64,000 nt of DNA from Bradyrhizobium iriomotense. GTDB lineage: Bacteria; Pseudomonadota; Alphaproteobacteria; Rhizobiales; Xanthobacteraceae. The DNA is taken from positions 62,001 to 126,000 of the forward strand of contig NZ_BSOW01000002.1 of NCBI RefSeq assembly GCF_030160715.1, read 5' to 3'. A program made the position numbers and the translations under genes. Of the stretch, positions 25,080 through 33,939 are shown one piece after another. The notes under the pieces were generated by a model. It was not told where the DNA came from and did not search any database. It saw nothing but the letters and a program-made list of their open reading frames with translations. The first letter of the stretch is position 1; every line of letters begins with the position of its first letter.

Positions 25080-25274
25080 TCAATCGTGCTCCTCGAGCTG
25101 GGCCGACGTGCCGTGAACCGGGCAGTTTGCGTCGGGAGCGACCAGCATCCCGGACGGCTCCAGCTCGTCCGTCTTGGAGTCATGGGAAATCACCCGGCAC
25201 GTGCAGCCGAGCTCGATCGCCTCCGCCGTTCCGGGTCTCGGCAACGCGCCATCCGGCGTCGCAGCTCTTCGCAT
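25080..25274 (-). CDS. Small cysteine/histidine protein, possible metal binding
   Basis: A 64-residue protein begins at an ATG preceded by GGGAGG. It contains LGCTCRVIS near residue 24 and ANCPVHGT near residue 52, that is C-x-C and C-P-x-H pairs that could hold a zinc ion. The rest is hydrophilic with an acidic end (QLEEHD). I do not recognise the family. Good ribosome site and codon use favour a real gene. The open frame to 25322 adds residues before the ribosome site. Confidence 0.6.
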   Translation of the reverse strand: MRRAATPDGALPRPGTAEAIELGCTCRVISHDSKTDELEPSGMLVAPDANCPVHGTSAQLEEHD

Positions 25275-25387
25275 CGAGACCTCCCGCCTGTTGGATGTCC
25301 GCATCTCTCCCAAGCGCAACATTGACCATCGTCAATCGTTTCATCAGGGCTCTAATATCGCCGGGTCCAATCCATGGGGAGCGCACC

Positions 25388-25741
25388 ATGATCGAGAGCA
25401 TCAGCGCCATCACGCTCGCCACCCACGACATGGCGCGTGCCGTCGGCTTCTACCGTTCGCTGGGCTTTGAGGTTCTGTACGGCGGCGAAGCCGAGGCGTT
25501 CACGAGCTTCCGCGCCGGTCCCGGCTATCTCAACCTGATCGCCCAGCCCGCGGACAAGCATTGGTCCTGGTGGGGCCGCGTCATCTTCTACGTCGCCGAC
25601 GTCGATGCCATCCATCAGCGCGCGCTCGCGGCCGGATGGCAGCCCTCGACCCCGCCCCGCGATGCCGAATGGGGCGAGCGCTACTTCCATCTCACCGATC
25701 CCGACGGCCACGAGCTCAGCTTTGCGCGGCCGCTCTCCTGA
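25388..25741 (+). CDS. VOC-family protein (glyoxalase/bleomycin-resistance fold)
   Basis: The 117-residue protein has the pattern of a single VOC unit: ITLATHDMARAVGFYRSLGFE at the N terminus and YFHLTDPDGHELSFARP at the C terminus. The histidine and glutamate of the second half are present. VOC proteins bind a metal and act as lyases, isomerases, dioxygenases or antibiotic-binding proteins; the role here is not known. The long upstream frame to 24995 crosses the antisense small gene and is rejected. Confidence 0.85.
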   Translation: MIESISAITLATHDMARAVGFYRSLGFEVLYGGEAEAFTSFRAGPGYLNLIAQPADKHWSWWGRVIFYVADVDAIHQRALAAGWQPSTPPRDAEWGERYFHLTDPDGHELSFARPLS

Positions 25742-25864
25742 CCGGATAAGTCACGTCCGCTGACGTTCCCCAACGGGCAAGTGCATCGTTACAGCTGCTG
25801 TGGCAAGCTCGGCGCGGTTTCCTCATGCGAGAATTGTATCAGGCTTTAACCAGGGAGGACGACC

Positions 25865-26158
25865 ATGGCGGCCTATGTCGTGCTGGGAAACTTCACTGAT
25901 CAGGGAATCCGCAACGTCAAGGACTCGCCGAAGCGCGCCGACGCTTTCAGGGAAATGGCCAAAACATTCGGCGTGACCGTGAAAGAGCTCGTGTGGACGC
26001 AGGGACGATATGACTTTGTGACGGTTCTGGACGCTCCAGATGAGCCGGCCGTGATGTCACTCAGTCTCAGTCTCGGCGCACTCGGCAATGTCCGTACCGA
26101 GACGCTGCGCGCGTATTCGGCGGCGGATATGACGAAAATCGTCGGCAAAATGCTCTGA
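25865..26158 (+). CDS. GYD domain protein
   Basis: The 97-residue protein matches the GYD domain family: YVVLGNFTDQGIRNVKDSPKRA, then VKELVWTQGRYDFVTVLDAP, where RYD stands at the GYD position. Members are small cytoplasmic proteins with a ferredoxin-like fold and unknown function. The start has GGGAGGACG just upstream. Confidence 0.85.
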   Translation: MAAYVVLGNFTDQGIRNVKDSPKRADAFREMAKTFGVTVKELVWTQGRYDFVTVLDAPDEPAVMSLSLSLGALGNVRTETLRAYSAADMTKIVGKML

Positions 26159-26199
26159 CGCAAAAGCGCTCTGACACTTGGGGCCCGCGTGGGCGCAGC

Positions 26200-27228
26200 T
26201 CACCGCTCCGCGGTGCAGCCCGGCAGATCGAACAGGGCTGCGAGCCCGCATTTCGAGGTCAGCATCTTGTCGCCGTCGTGGCCGACGCCGGTAACGTCGA
26301 ACAGCTTGTGATTGGGCGTGCCATGGTCGCGTTTGGCCATCGCTTCCACATAGGCGTGGCCGCGGGCGTAGCGATAGGGTCCTTGCGCACGCGCCATGCA
26401 GCTCTTGTCCAGCGCCGAATGCTCGGGGTTGGTGTCGAGCGTGCCGAGCAGGTAGATCACCTCGCGCTCGACATAGCGCTGTTCGAGCGCTGCCGGCGCC
26501 GCGTCCGCAAGATAAGGCGGGCGCCCTTCCATGCCGTATTTCCAGTTGTTGAAATCGGGGCAGGAGGCCGCGATCGCCGGCTCGGGCCGCTCGGTGCTGA
26601 AATACGCATAGGATGACGGATTGGCGACGACGTAGCGCACCTCGATGTGCTGCCGCGCCAGAGTCGCCTCGCCCCTGCCCGCGATGGCATAACGCTGCGC
26701 GACCTGGCCGCCGCCGGAATGACCGGCCACCACGACCTGCTTGAGGTTCGGAAAGATGCGACGGTCGCCGAGCTTGGCGAGGATCGCATCGAGCGCCTCG
26801 AACGAGGAGGCCGGGTTCGGCGCGAGCGCGGCCTCGCCGCCCTCCCATCCCTCCAGCGACCAGCGCAGCGTCTCGTCGGGCAGCTTGTACGCGTCGACGT
26901 CGATCTGCGCCAGAAACTGCGGAACGATCATGATGGTGGCCCGGCCCTCGTCGCCGGCCGCCGCCTGCGCCGTCCGCGCCGACTTGTAATAGACATCCGC
27001 GTTGCGCAGGCGCCCGTGCAGCACGATGACGGCACGGGTGATCGCCGGCAGCGGTAGGGCCCAATCGCTGGAGAGATAAAGCGGCAAGAGACCCTGGTCG
27101 CCGACCGCAAGACGGGCATCGGCGACCGCCTTCACCGGCGCGCGGTTGGGTGCGTCCTCATCGGCAGCGTCAGCGTGATACGACAGCAGCGCCAACGCAA
27201 TCGTTGCCACATATGTCCGCCATCTCAT
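26200..27228 (-). CDS. Exported alpha/beta hydrolase-like protein
   Basis: The 342-residue protein starts at ATG 27228 with GGGAGGA upstream and a signal peptide (TYVATIALALLSYHADA). It has VIVLHGRLRNADVYYKSA as a possible oxyanion-loop region, the nucleophile elbow VVAGHSGGGQVAQRYAI and a C-terminal TGVGHDGDKML histidine. The catalytic triad seems complete, so it is probably a periplasmic esterase or similar. It has three or more cysteines near the end (SKCGLAALFDLPGCTAER). Substrate unknown. Confidence 0.78.
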   Translation of the reverse strand: MRWRTYVATIALALLSYHADAADEDAPNRAPVKAVADARLAVGDQGLLPLYLSSDWALPLPAITRAVIVLHGRLRNADVYYKSARTAQAAAGDEGRATIMIVPQFLAQIDVDAYKLPDETLRWSLEGWEGGEAALAPNPASSFEALDAILAKLGDRRIFPNLKQVVVAGHSGGGQVAQRYAIAGRGEATLARQHIEVRYVVANPSSYAYFSTERPEPAIAASCPDFNNWKYGMEGRPPYLADAAPAALEQRYVEREVIYLLGTLDTNPEHSALDKSCMARAQGPYRYARGHAYVEAMAKRDHGTPNHKLFDVTGVGHDGDKMLTSKCGLAALFDLPGCTAER

Positions 27229-27426
27229 TGCCAAAAATCCTCCCACGCGCGGCTTTGCAACTCTATGCGCATCGCGTGCCATGCCGCTGTGACCTGCCGG
27301 CCACGTCAAGCAAAAAATGTCAGCAATGCAGCCATGAAAATGTCGGGTTCCCCGGGTGACAAGTGGCTGGAAACAGGCGAAAATTCGGCTGATTCAGTTG
27401 AGTTCCACAAAGATTGTATCTGTTGA

Positions 27427-28050
27427 ATGTCGTTCGTGATCGCATCGCGTAGCGCCGGGTTGTTGCTTGGCATTATGACAGGACTAGTCCTGCTGACGCC
27501 GCCGCATGCGCATGCGCAATGGTGGAAGCGCACACCGGTTGATTTCGAGGAATGCGCCGATCGGGCCGAGAAATACGCAACCAGGCAGGAGAAGACGGCC
27601 GCGCTCGCCGAGTGCAACGCCAAGTTCGCCGGCCGCCGCAAGATGGGTGGCGGCTACACCTATTACGACTTCCTCCAGGATCGAAGCTTCGACATCGCAG
27701 GTCCCAATCCGACGCCGGAGGAACAGAAGAAGATCGACGAATCCTACGCCGCCTATCTCGCCACTCAGCGACGCGCCAATCTGGCTGCCGAAGCCGCCGC
27801 CAAACAGCAGCAACAGCAGCAACAGCAGGAGCAAGTCCACCAGGTCGCACTGCGCACCGAGACCGAGCGCGTGCCGGTTCCGGTCGAGCGGCCGAAGCAG
27901 CAGGCCGCGACAGGCGATGCCCGCGCGCGTGCGAAGGGATGCACCAAGGGCTCGTTCTCCTGCGAATGGCCGCGGCTGTCGGAGAGCTTGAACGAACTGA
28001 AGAAGCTGTTCAGCCCGACGCCGAACAAGGCGAAGAAGGGCTCAGGGTGA
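27427..28050 (+). CDS. Exported protein with poly-glutamine tract, unknown function
   Basis: The 207-residue protein has a signal peptide ending HAHAQ and a mature domain with DFEECADRAEKYATRQEKTA and a central tyrosine-rich YTYYDFLQD. A run of eight glutamines follows at about residue 127, encoded by CAG/CAA repeats. The C-terminal part is basic and contains KGCTKGSFSCEWPRLSES. The pattern of an N-terminal cysteine pair and a glutamine tract recurs in Bradyrhizobium exported proteins. No function is known. Confidence 0.72.
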   Translation: MSFVIASRSAGLLLGIMTGLVLLTPPHAHAQWWKRTPVDFEECADRAEKYATRQEKTAALAECNAKFAGRRKMGGGYTYYDFLQDRSFDIAGPNPTPEEQKKIDESYAAYLATQRRANLAAEAAAKQQQQQQQQEQVHQVALRTETERVPVPVERPKQQAATGDARARAKGCTKGSFSCEWPRLSESLNELKKLFSPTPNKAKKGSG

Positions 28051-28098
28051 ACTGCTGCTCCTGCGAGTTGGTTGGACCCCCTCCAGCTCTCAGCCGTC

Positions 28099-28120
28099 AT
28101 CGCCCGCGAAAGCGGGCGAT
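28099..28120. repeat. Dispersed hairpin (ATCGCCCGC type)
   Basis: ATCGCCCGC and GCGGGCGAT enclose GAAA. This is the core of another common Bradyrhizobium repeat; the sequence after it up to about 28200 looks like a decayed continuation. Confidence 0.55.
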
Positions 28121-28228
28121 CCAGTATTCCAGAGACAGTAGTCGTGTGCGGAGAAGCCGCGGCGTACTAGATTCCCCGCTTTTGCGGGGGGAGTGCGTAG
28201 CCCCGACACCGTGCTACAGCGTCGCGCA

Positions 28229-28441
28229 TCAGTTCGTATGCTTCTTCCTTGAATGCTTGTGCGTGGTCGCCGGTGGACCAGCGGGCGCAACTGTCGTCGT
28301 GCCGCTCGGCGCCGATCGGCTTTCCTGCAATCGCCTGTCATAGCCGGGCGATGGGGTGACGGTGGGCGGCCGGGCCAGCGCAAGATCGGATGCGCCGCAG
28401 AGCGCGACGACCGCAATCCCAATCATCAAGCCAGGCTTCAT
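28229..28441 (-). CDS. Small exported protein, unknown function
   Basis: The 70-residue protein starts at 28441 behind GGAGGAG. It has a signal segment (LMIGIAVVALCGASDLALA) and a short proline/threonine-rich mature part ending in a lysine/histidine-rich tail (TTHKHSRKKHTN). It follows the PanE-like gene on the same strand by 26 bases. No function can be suggested. Confidence 0.6.
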   Translation of the reverse strand: MKPGLMIGIAVVALCGASDLALARPPTVTPSPGYDRRLQESRSAPSGTTTVAPAGPPATTHKHSRKKHTN

Positions 28442-28467
28442 CGGCGCTCCTCCGGTCGGACCAGTGC

Positions 28468-29472
28468 TCACGCACCGCCGCGGATCTGCTGCGGCGTCAG
28501 GCGCGGCGGGCCGTTGCCCGCGCTTTCAGCCGCCCTGATCAGCGCAGCAATGCGGCGGCACAGCGGCACGTCCACCCCATGCTGGTCCGCCAACGAGATG
28601 ATCGCCCCCTGCAGATAGTCGATCTCGGTCTTGCGTCCCTGCTTCAGATCCTGCCACATCGAGGAGCGCGCCTCGGGATCGATCTTCATGGTCCGCCCCA
28701 GGATCACGTTGAAGATCATGTCGGGCAGCCGCAGCAGCGTCGGCGTCCAGCGCGGCGGAATCGGCGTTGCCGACACCGGGTTGATGCCCGCTGCCGTCAT
28801 CGCCGCGAGCCCCTCGGCCATCTGGTCCGCAAACAGTCTTCGCCAGTCCCGGCTCGCAAGCTGGGCGGCGAGCGGCATATCGGACAACGCGCTCAGCGCA
28901 TTGTTCAGGTTGATGATCAGCTTGCCCCATTGCACGCCGGTGATGTCCGGGCTCGCGCGCATGCTGAGGCCCGGCACCGACAGCGTCGCAGCCGTATCGG
29001 CCGCATCCTTCTCGACATGAATGTCGCCGGAGGTCGAGCGGTGGAAGCGCCCCTCGCCCATCGCGATCACGTTGAACGGCACCATGCCGGCGAGCACGCG
29101 CCGCCCGGGCAGCTTGTCGCGCAGGATCCCCACATTGCCGACGCCGTTCTGCAAGGAGACGATGACGGCATCCTCCGGCGCGTGCCGGGCGATCAGCTCG
29201 GCGACCTCAGTCGTGTCGGCGCTCTTCACCGTCACCAGAACGACGCCGACACTGTGAAAAATTGAGGCATCTTCCGACAGCGCGAGCTGGCCTGCGGCGA
29301 GCCGCCGCTCTGATCCGCCGAAATCGGTCAGCCTGAGGCCGAACCGTTCGATTTCGGTCTTCACCCGCGGCCGCACCAGGAGTGCGACGCGGCGGCCGGC
29401 GTCAGCGAGCATGCCGCCGACGAAGCATCCGATGGCCCCCGCGCCCGCAACGGCGATCGGTCGATCCGTCAC
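28468..29472 (-). CDS. Ketopantoate reductase-like protein (ApbA/PanE family), second copy
   Basis: The 334-residue protein begins at GTG 29472, with GAGGAG upstream, and opens with PIAVAGAGAIGCFVGGMLADA. Further family marks are VVLVTVKSADT, VSLQNGVGN and the C-terminal VQWGKLIINLNNALSAL, where the lysine and asparagines of the active site sit. It reduces a 2-oxo acid with NADPH. The paralogue at 14100 is only distantly similar. The frame to 29601 begins inside the divergent gene's promoter and is not used. Confidence 0.82.
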   Translation of the reverse strand: MTDRPIAVAGAGAIGCFVGGMLADAGRRVALLVRPRVKTEIERFGLRLTDFGGSERRLAAGQLALSEDASIFHSVGVVLVTVKSADTTEVAELIARHAPEDAVIVSLQNGVGNVGILRDKLPGRRVLAGMVPFNVIAMGEGRFHRSTSGDIHVEKDAADTAATLSVPGLSMRASPDITGVQWGKLIINLNNALSALSDMPLAAQLASRDWRRLFADQMAEGLAAMTAAGINPVSATPIPPRWTPTLLRLPDMIFNVILGRTMKIDPEARSSMWQDLKQGRKTEIDYLQGAIISLADQHGVDVPLCRRIAALIRAAESAGNGPPRLTPQQIRGGA

Positions 29473-29650
29473 CACCCGCTCTGCTCCTCGAAAAGCCCTA
29501 TCACATTCGACAGCGTCTTTGACCAGAGCATCGATAGCAAAGGCCGCGCCGCTTGCCCATCGGACCCTGCGGTTGCGGCGCGACCGCCTTGTAACCGTCA
29601 TGAGAGCCCCATATGTTTTTGCCGCGGGGCATGTTCAGCGGGAGAGCACC

Positions 29651-30247
29651 ATGGGTCTACTCGACGTCCTCAACGGCATGCAGAACGGCCCGCGCGGCCC
29701 GAGCACGCCAAGCTCACAGGAATCCTCCGGCGGCATGTCGCCGATGACGATGGCAATCCTCGGCTTGCTCGCCTGGAAGGCGTTCAAGCATTTGACGGCA
29801 GGTCAACCCGATGCGGCGCCACAGCAGCGGTCTCCATTGCCGCCTCCGACGCAAGCGAATGCGGGCGGCGCAGTTCTTCCCGGCGGGCCCGGTGGTAGCG
29901 GCGGGCTCAGTGATGTGCTCAAGGGCGGCCTCGGTGGCCTGCTCGCGGGCGGCGCGGCCGGCAGCGTGCTCAGCGGCGGGCTCGGTGACCTCCTCAACCA
30001 GCTCCAGCAAGGCGGCCATGGCGAAACTGCGGATTCCTGGGTCGGCAAAGGTCAGAACAAGCCGATCGCACCGGGCGACCTCGCCAATGCGCTCGGCGCG
30101 GATCAAATCCAGAGTCTTTCAGCCCAGAGCGGCCTGTCGCGCGACGAACTCCTGTCCGGTCTCAGCCAGTACCTGCCGCAGGTGGTCGATCACCTGACGC
30201 CGGACGGACGGCTGCCGACAGAGAACGAGGTATCGGACCGGATCTGA
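29651..30247 (+). CDS. YidB-like protein (DUF937 family)
   Basis: The 198-residue protein begins MGLLDVLNGMQNGPRG after GGGAGAG. It has a glycine-rich middle (LKGGLGGLLAGGAAGSVLSG) and the conserved C-terminal half, LGDLLNQLQQGGHGETADSW, VGKGQNKPIAP and LSRDELLSGLSQYLPQVVDHL. That half defines the YidB/DUF937 family, which is widespread and lacks a firm function. The gene precedes a GlsB-type gene by 31 bases and may share its transcript. Confidence 0.85.
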   Translation: MGLLDVLNGMQNGPRGPSTPSSQESSGGMSPMTMAILGLLAWKAFKHLTAGQPDAAPQQRSPLPPPTQANAGGAVLPGGPGGSGGLSDVLKGGLGGLLAGGAAGSVLSGGLGDLLNQLQQGGHGETADSWVGKGQNKPIAPGDLANALGADQIQSLSAQSGLSRDELLSGLSQYLPQVVDHLTPDGRLPTENEVSDRI

Positions 30248-30278
30248 TTTCACGCGAGAAGCGAAGGGGAGCACGGAC

Positions 30279-30551
30279 ATGAGCATGGGCGGCCTGTTGT
30301 GGATCATCATCGTCGGCTTCGTCGCCGGCCTCATTGCGCGCTGGCTGGCGCCGGGACCGAAAAACCCGAACGGCTTCATCCTCACCACCATCCTCGGCAT
30401 TGCCGGCGCATTTCTCGCGACCTTCGTCGGCCAGGCCATCGGCCATTACGGCGCGGACCAGGGCGCAGGTTTCATCACCGCCACCATCGGCGCGGTGGTG
30501 GTGCTGTTCATCTGGCACCGGCTGGTCGCGAGCGGGGTGATCAAGGGTTGA
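30279..30551 (+). CDS. GlsB/YeaQ/YmgE family stress-response membrane protein
   Basis: The 90-residue protein has three hydrophobic helices with the family pattern LLWIIIVGFVAGLIARWL, GFILTTILGIAGAFLATFVG and a final FITATIGAVVVLFIWHRL. Such proteins are small inner-membrane proteins induced by acid or general stress. It is probably transcribed with the YidB-like gene. Confidence 0.88.
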   Translation: MSMGGLLWIIIVGFVAGLIARWLAPGPKNPNGFILTTILGIAGAFLATFVGQAIGHYGADQGAGFITATIGAVVVLFIWHRLVASGVIKG

Positions 30552-30571
30552 CGGCATTGGCCGTCTCTTCC

Positions 30572-30657
30572 GTCGTTGCGAGGAGCGAAGCGACGAAGCA
30601 ATCCAGTCTTCCTTTGCGGAGACACTTCTGGATTGCTTCGCTGCGCTCGCAATGACG
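30572..30657. repeat. Dispersed long inverted repeat
   Basis: GTCGTTGCGAGGAGCGAAGC and CGACGAAGCAATCCAG on one side face CTGGATTGCTTCG and GCGCTCGCAATGACG on the other. The same family occurs at 38787-38870 and, in collapsed form, at 40268-40297. It sits between converging genes. Confidence 0.72.
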
Positions 30658-30659
30658 AG

Positions 30660-31445
30660 TTACGTAATCAAATGCAGCCCGGCATCCATGCGCACGATCT
30701 CGCCGGTCATGTTGCTCGACGCTGGCGTCGCGAGGAAGCAGACGAGCTGCGCGATATCGTCGGCGCTTGAGGCGACCTTGAGCGGCACCTTCGCGATCAC
30801 GTTGTCGCGCACCTGCTTGGCGCCATCCTCGCCACGACCCTTGGTGAACCAGGGCGTGTCGATATAGCCGGGGCAAACCGTGTTGACGCGGATCAGCGGC
30901 GCAAGCGCGCGTGCCAGCGACAGCGTGATGGTGTTGAGCGCGCCCTTGCTTGCGGCATAGGCGATCGAGGAGCCGACACCGCTGATGCCGGCAACGGAGG
31001 ACACGTTCACCACCGCTGACGCCCGCCCCGAGGCGTTCGCACCAGCCTCGAGCAGCTTGCGCGCCGCACGCACCATCTGGAACGGACCGATGGTGTTGAC
31101 ACCATAGAGCCGTTGGAAATCTTCCGCCGACAAACCATCGAGATTGGCGTGAGCGACGTGCTTGGTCGTGCCGGCATTGTTGACGAGCGCGTCGAGCCGG
31201 CCCCAGGCCTCCGCCGCCGCGACGATCCTGCGGCAATCCTCGTCGCGCGAGACGTCGCCCTGTGCGATCACGACCTCGGCCGCGCCGGCCTTGCGACAGG
31301 CTTCGGCCGTGGCCTCGGCTTCCTTCTGGCTCGACGAATAATTGATGACCAGCCGCGCACCGCCACGCGCGAGAATTTCCGCGGTCGCCGCGCCGAGACC
31401 GGATGCGGACCCCGTCACGATTGCGCACAAGCCGTCCTTTGCCAT
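30660..31445 (-). CDS. SDR-family oxidoreductase (3-oxoacyl-ACP reductase-like)
   Basis: The 261-residue protein has the NADP motif VTGSASGLGAATAEILARGG, the NNAG motif (LVNNAGTT), a serine in VVNVSSVAGISG and the catalytic pair in YAASKGAL. It is therefore an active classical short-chain dehydrogenase that interconverts a hydroxy and an oxo group. It lies at the head of the acyl-CoA region but on the opposite strand to the dehydrogenases. It may act on a 3-hydroxyacyl-CoA of the same route. Confidence 0.88.
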   Translation of the reverse strand: MAKDGLCAIVTGSASGLGAATAEILARGGARLVINYSSSQKEAEATAEACRKAGAAEVVIAQGDVSRDEDCRRIVAAAEAWGRLDALVNNAGTTKHVAHANLDGLSAEDFQRLYGVNTIGPFQMVRAARKLLEAGANASGRASAVVNVSSVAGISGVGSSIAYAASKGALNTITLSLARALAPLIRVNTVCPGYIDTPWFTKGRGEDGAKQVRDNVIAKVPLKVASSADDIAQLVCFLATPASSNMTGEIVRMDAGLHLIT

Positions 31446-31683
31446 CCGGTTATCCTCTCTTGTTCTGAATGCCAGCGGCCCTGTTTAGCGAGTTTGTGGA
31501 CGGCTGCAAATCGACCAAACTCCGCTAAGCGGAATTAGTCTCTTTGCCCATGCCCGCGCCGCAGGCGGACCTGCGATCAACGCTTGTCAGGACCGTGGCT
31601 TTTTCCGATCATCGGGCGCAAGAAGAGGCTCGCGCACCCGCTCGAAAAGACGGACGCGCCAATGGCAAAACACGGGGAACGCT

Positions 31684-32748
31684 GTGGCGGAGAGTGACAA
31701 CATCATCGTCGAGACCGCGGAGAAAATCTTCGCCGATCTCGCCGATCCGCAAACCATCAACAACGACAGGAAGGACGCGTGGAAAGCCCCGCTGTGGCTG
31801 GCGCTGAGTGAGGCCGGACTGCCCTTGGCGTGGGTGCCGGACGATCTCGGCGGCTCCGGCGCGAGCCTTGCCGATGGCTTCGCCCTGCTCAATGCTGCGG
31901 GGCGTTTTGCGATCGCAGTTCCCCTCGCCGAAACCATGCTTGCCGGCTGGCTGCTCGCACAGGCGAAGATCGCCTCCCCGGAAGGCGAGATGACGGTGCT
32001 GCCGGCGAGCCCGAAGGACCGCATCACCCTCAATCCCGACGGCTCACTCTCCGGCCGCGTTCGCGGAGTGCCCTTTGCGAAAGCTGCAAAGCATTTTGCG
32101 GTGCTGGCGCATGGCACTGGCGGCGTCTCCATCGCGCTGGTCGATGCCGGCAAGGCGAAGATCGAGGCCGGGCTCAATGTCGGCTACGACGACAGCGATG
32201 TCGTGACGCTCGAGAGAGCCGCGCCTATCACAATCAAGCCCGCGCCAAAGCACCTTGACCAGACCACGGTGATGCTGATGGGCGGCGTCGTGCGCAGCCT
32301 CCAGATCGCGGGCGCGCTGGAATCGATGCTCGACATCTCCGTGCGCTACTCCAACGAGCGCGTCGCGTTCGAGAAGAAGATCTCGAAGTTCCAGGCGGTG
32401 CAGCACAACCTCGCAAAACTCGCCGGCGAATCCGCCGCGGCGCTGGCCGCAGCGACCTCCGCCGCCGATGCCATCGCGAGCGCGACCGCTTTCAACGACG
32501 CGGTCTATCTCGAAGCCGCCTCCGCAAAGATCCGCTGCGCGGAGGCAGCCGAGAAGGGCGGCGCCATCGCGCATCAGGTACACGGTGCGATCGGCTTCAC
32601 CATCGAGCACATCTTGCACCGCTATTCGCTGCGGGCGCTGGCCTGGCGCGACGATTTCGGCTCTGAGAGCTACTGGGCCGTCGAACTCGGCAAGCTGGTT
32701 GCAAATCGCGGCGCCGATGAATTGTGGCCGCTGGTGGCGTCACGCTGA
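31684..32748 (+). CDS. Acyl-CoA dehydrogenase family protein, smaller partner
   Basis: The 354-residue protein begins with GTG and has acyl-CoA dehydrogenase features: LSEAGLPLAWVPDDLGGSGA, VHGAIGFTIEHILHRY and AWRDDFGSESYW. It lacks the clear middle-domain motif and the GGTxE catalytic-base motif seen in its neighbour. Paired genes of this type (as in pimelate, cholesterol side-chain and similar routes) encode heterotetramers in which one subunit is catalytic. The partner follows after 19 bases. Confidence 0.85.
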   Translation: MAESDNIIVETAEKIFADLADPQTINNDRKDAWKAPLWLALSEAGLPLAWVPDDLGGSGASLADGFALLNAAGRFAIAVPLAETMLAGWLLAQAKIASPEGEMTVLPASPKDRITLNPDGSLSGRVRGVPFAKAAKHFAVLAHGTGGVSIALVDAGKAKIEAGLNVGYDDSDVVTLERAAPITIKPAPKHLDQTTVMLMGGVVRSLQIAGALESMLDISVRYSNERVAFEKKISKFQAVQHNLAKLAGESAAALAAATSAADAIASATAFNDAVYLEAASAKIRCAEAAEKGGAIAHQVHGAIGFTIEHILHRYSLRALAWRDDFGSESYWAVELGKLVANRGADELWPLVASR

Positions 32749-32767
32749 CGGATAGGAAACGAGACAC

Positions 32768-33928
32768 ATGACCGCTGCCCTCCGTTTCGATCCGATCCGC
32801 CTGCCGCCCAAATGCGAGGAGCTGCGCAAGGAAGTGCGCGCCTTCCTCGCCGAAGAAATGGCCCGCGGCACCTTCAACCCGTTCAAGCCGAATCGCGAAG
32901 ACACCGACGCGCCGGAATTTTCGCGCCGCGTCGGCGAGCGCGGCTGGATCGGCATCACCTGGCCGAAGAAATATGGCGGCCATGAGCGCTCCTTCCTCGA
33001 GCGCTATGTGGTGACCGAAGAGATGCGCGTCGCCAATGCGCCGACCCGTCGCTTCTTCGTCGCTGACCGGCAGAGCGGACCGATCCTGCTCAAATACGCG
33101 CCCGAGCATATCAAGATGGACATCCTGCCGCGCATCTGCCGCGGCGAATTGTGCTTCGCCATCGGCATGAGCGAACCGAATTCGGGCTCAGACCTGTTCG
33201 CGGCGAAAACGCGCGCAACCAGGACCGACGGCGGCTATCTCATCAACGGCACCAAGATCTGGACCTCTTCGGCGCATATCGCCGATTACATGATCGCGAT
33301 CTTCCGGACCTCACAACCGACCAAGGATAATCGCCGTCACGGCCTGACGCAGTTTCTGGTCAAGATGAAGCAGCCGGGTATCAAGGTGAATCCGATCGGC
33401 CAGATCACCGGCCAGTATGAATTCAACGAAGTCGTCTTCACCGACCATTTCATTCCGGACGATCATGTGCTGGGCGAGGTCGACGGCGCCTGGAAACAGG
33501 CCACATCGGAGCTTGCCTATGAGCGTTCGGGTCCCGAGCGTTTCCTCGAAACCTACTACGTGCTGACCGAGCTGGTGCGCGCAGTCGGGAACGATCCGGA
33601 TACCCGCAGCGCCGAAGGCATCGGCCGCCTCGTCGCACAGCTCCACACCATGCGGCGCATGTCGGTCTCCGTTGCCGGCATGCTGCAAGCCGGCAAAGAG
33701 CCGGTGGTGGAGGCCTCCATCGTCAAGGACATCGGCACGGTGTGGGAGCAGCAGCTTCCGCATCGCGTGCGCGATCTCGCCGCCTTCGTCGAGGAGACTG
33801 CGAGCAATCGCGAGACGCTGGAGCGGCAGCTCGATTTCGCCATCAAGACCGCGCCGAAACTCACCATCCAGGGCGGCACCACCGAAGTTCTCCGCGGTAT
33901 CATCGCCCGCGGGCTTGGTTTGCGCTAA
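32768..33928 (+). CDS. Acyl-CoA dehydrogenase, larger catalytic partner
   Basis: The 386-residue flavoenzyme has GWIGITWPKKYGGHERSFLE, the middle-domain motif FAIGMSEPNSGSDLFAAKT, INGTKIWTSSAHIADYMI and the C-terminal LTIQGGTTEVLRGIIARGLG, with a glutamate in the usual place. It should oxidise an acyl-CoA together with the smaller protein encoded just before it. Electrons go to ETF. The exact acyl chain cannot be read; related pairs act on dicarboxyl, cyclic or steroid side-chain CoA esters. Confidence 0.9.
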   Translation: MTAALRFDPIRLPPKCEELRKEVRAFLAEEMARGTFNPFKPNREDTDAPEFSRRVGERGWIGITWPKKYGGHERSFLERYVVTEEMRVANAPTRRFFVADRQSGPILLKYAPEHIKMDILPRICRGELCFAIGMSEPNSGSDLFAAKTRATRTDGGYLINGTKIWTSSAHIADYMIAIFRTSQPTKDNRRHGLTQFLVKMKQPGIKVNPIGQITGQYEFNEVVFTDHFIPDDHVLGEVDGAWKQATSELAYERSGPERFLETYYVLTELVRAVGNDPDTRSAEGIGRLVAQLHTMRRMSVSVAGMLQAGKEPVVEASIVKDIGTVWEQQLPHRVRDLAAFVEETASNRETLERQLDFAIKTAPKLTIQGGTTEVLRGIIARGLGLR

Positions 33929-33939
33929 CGAGGATCATC

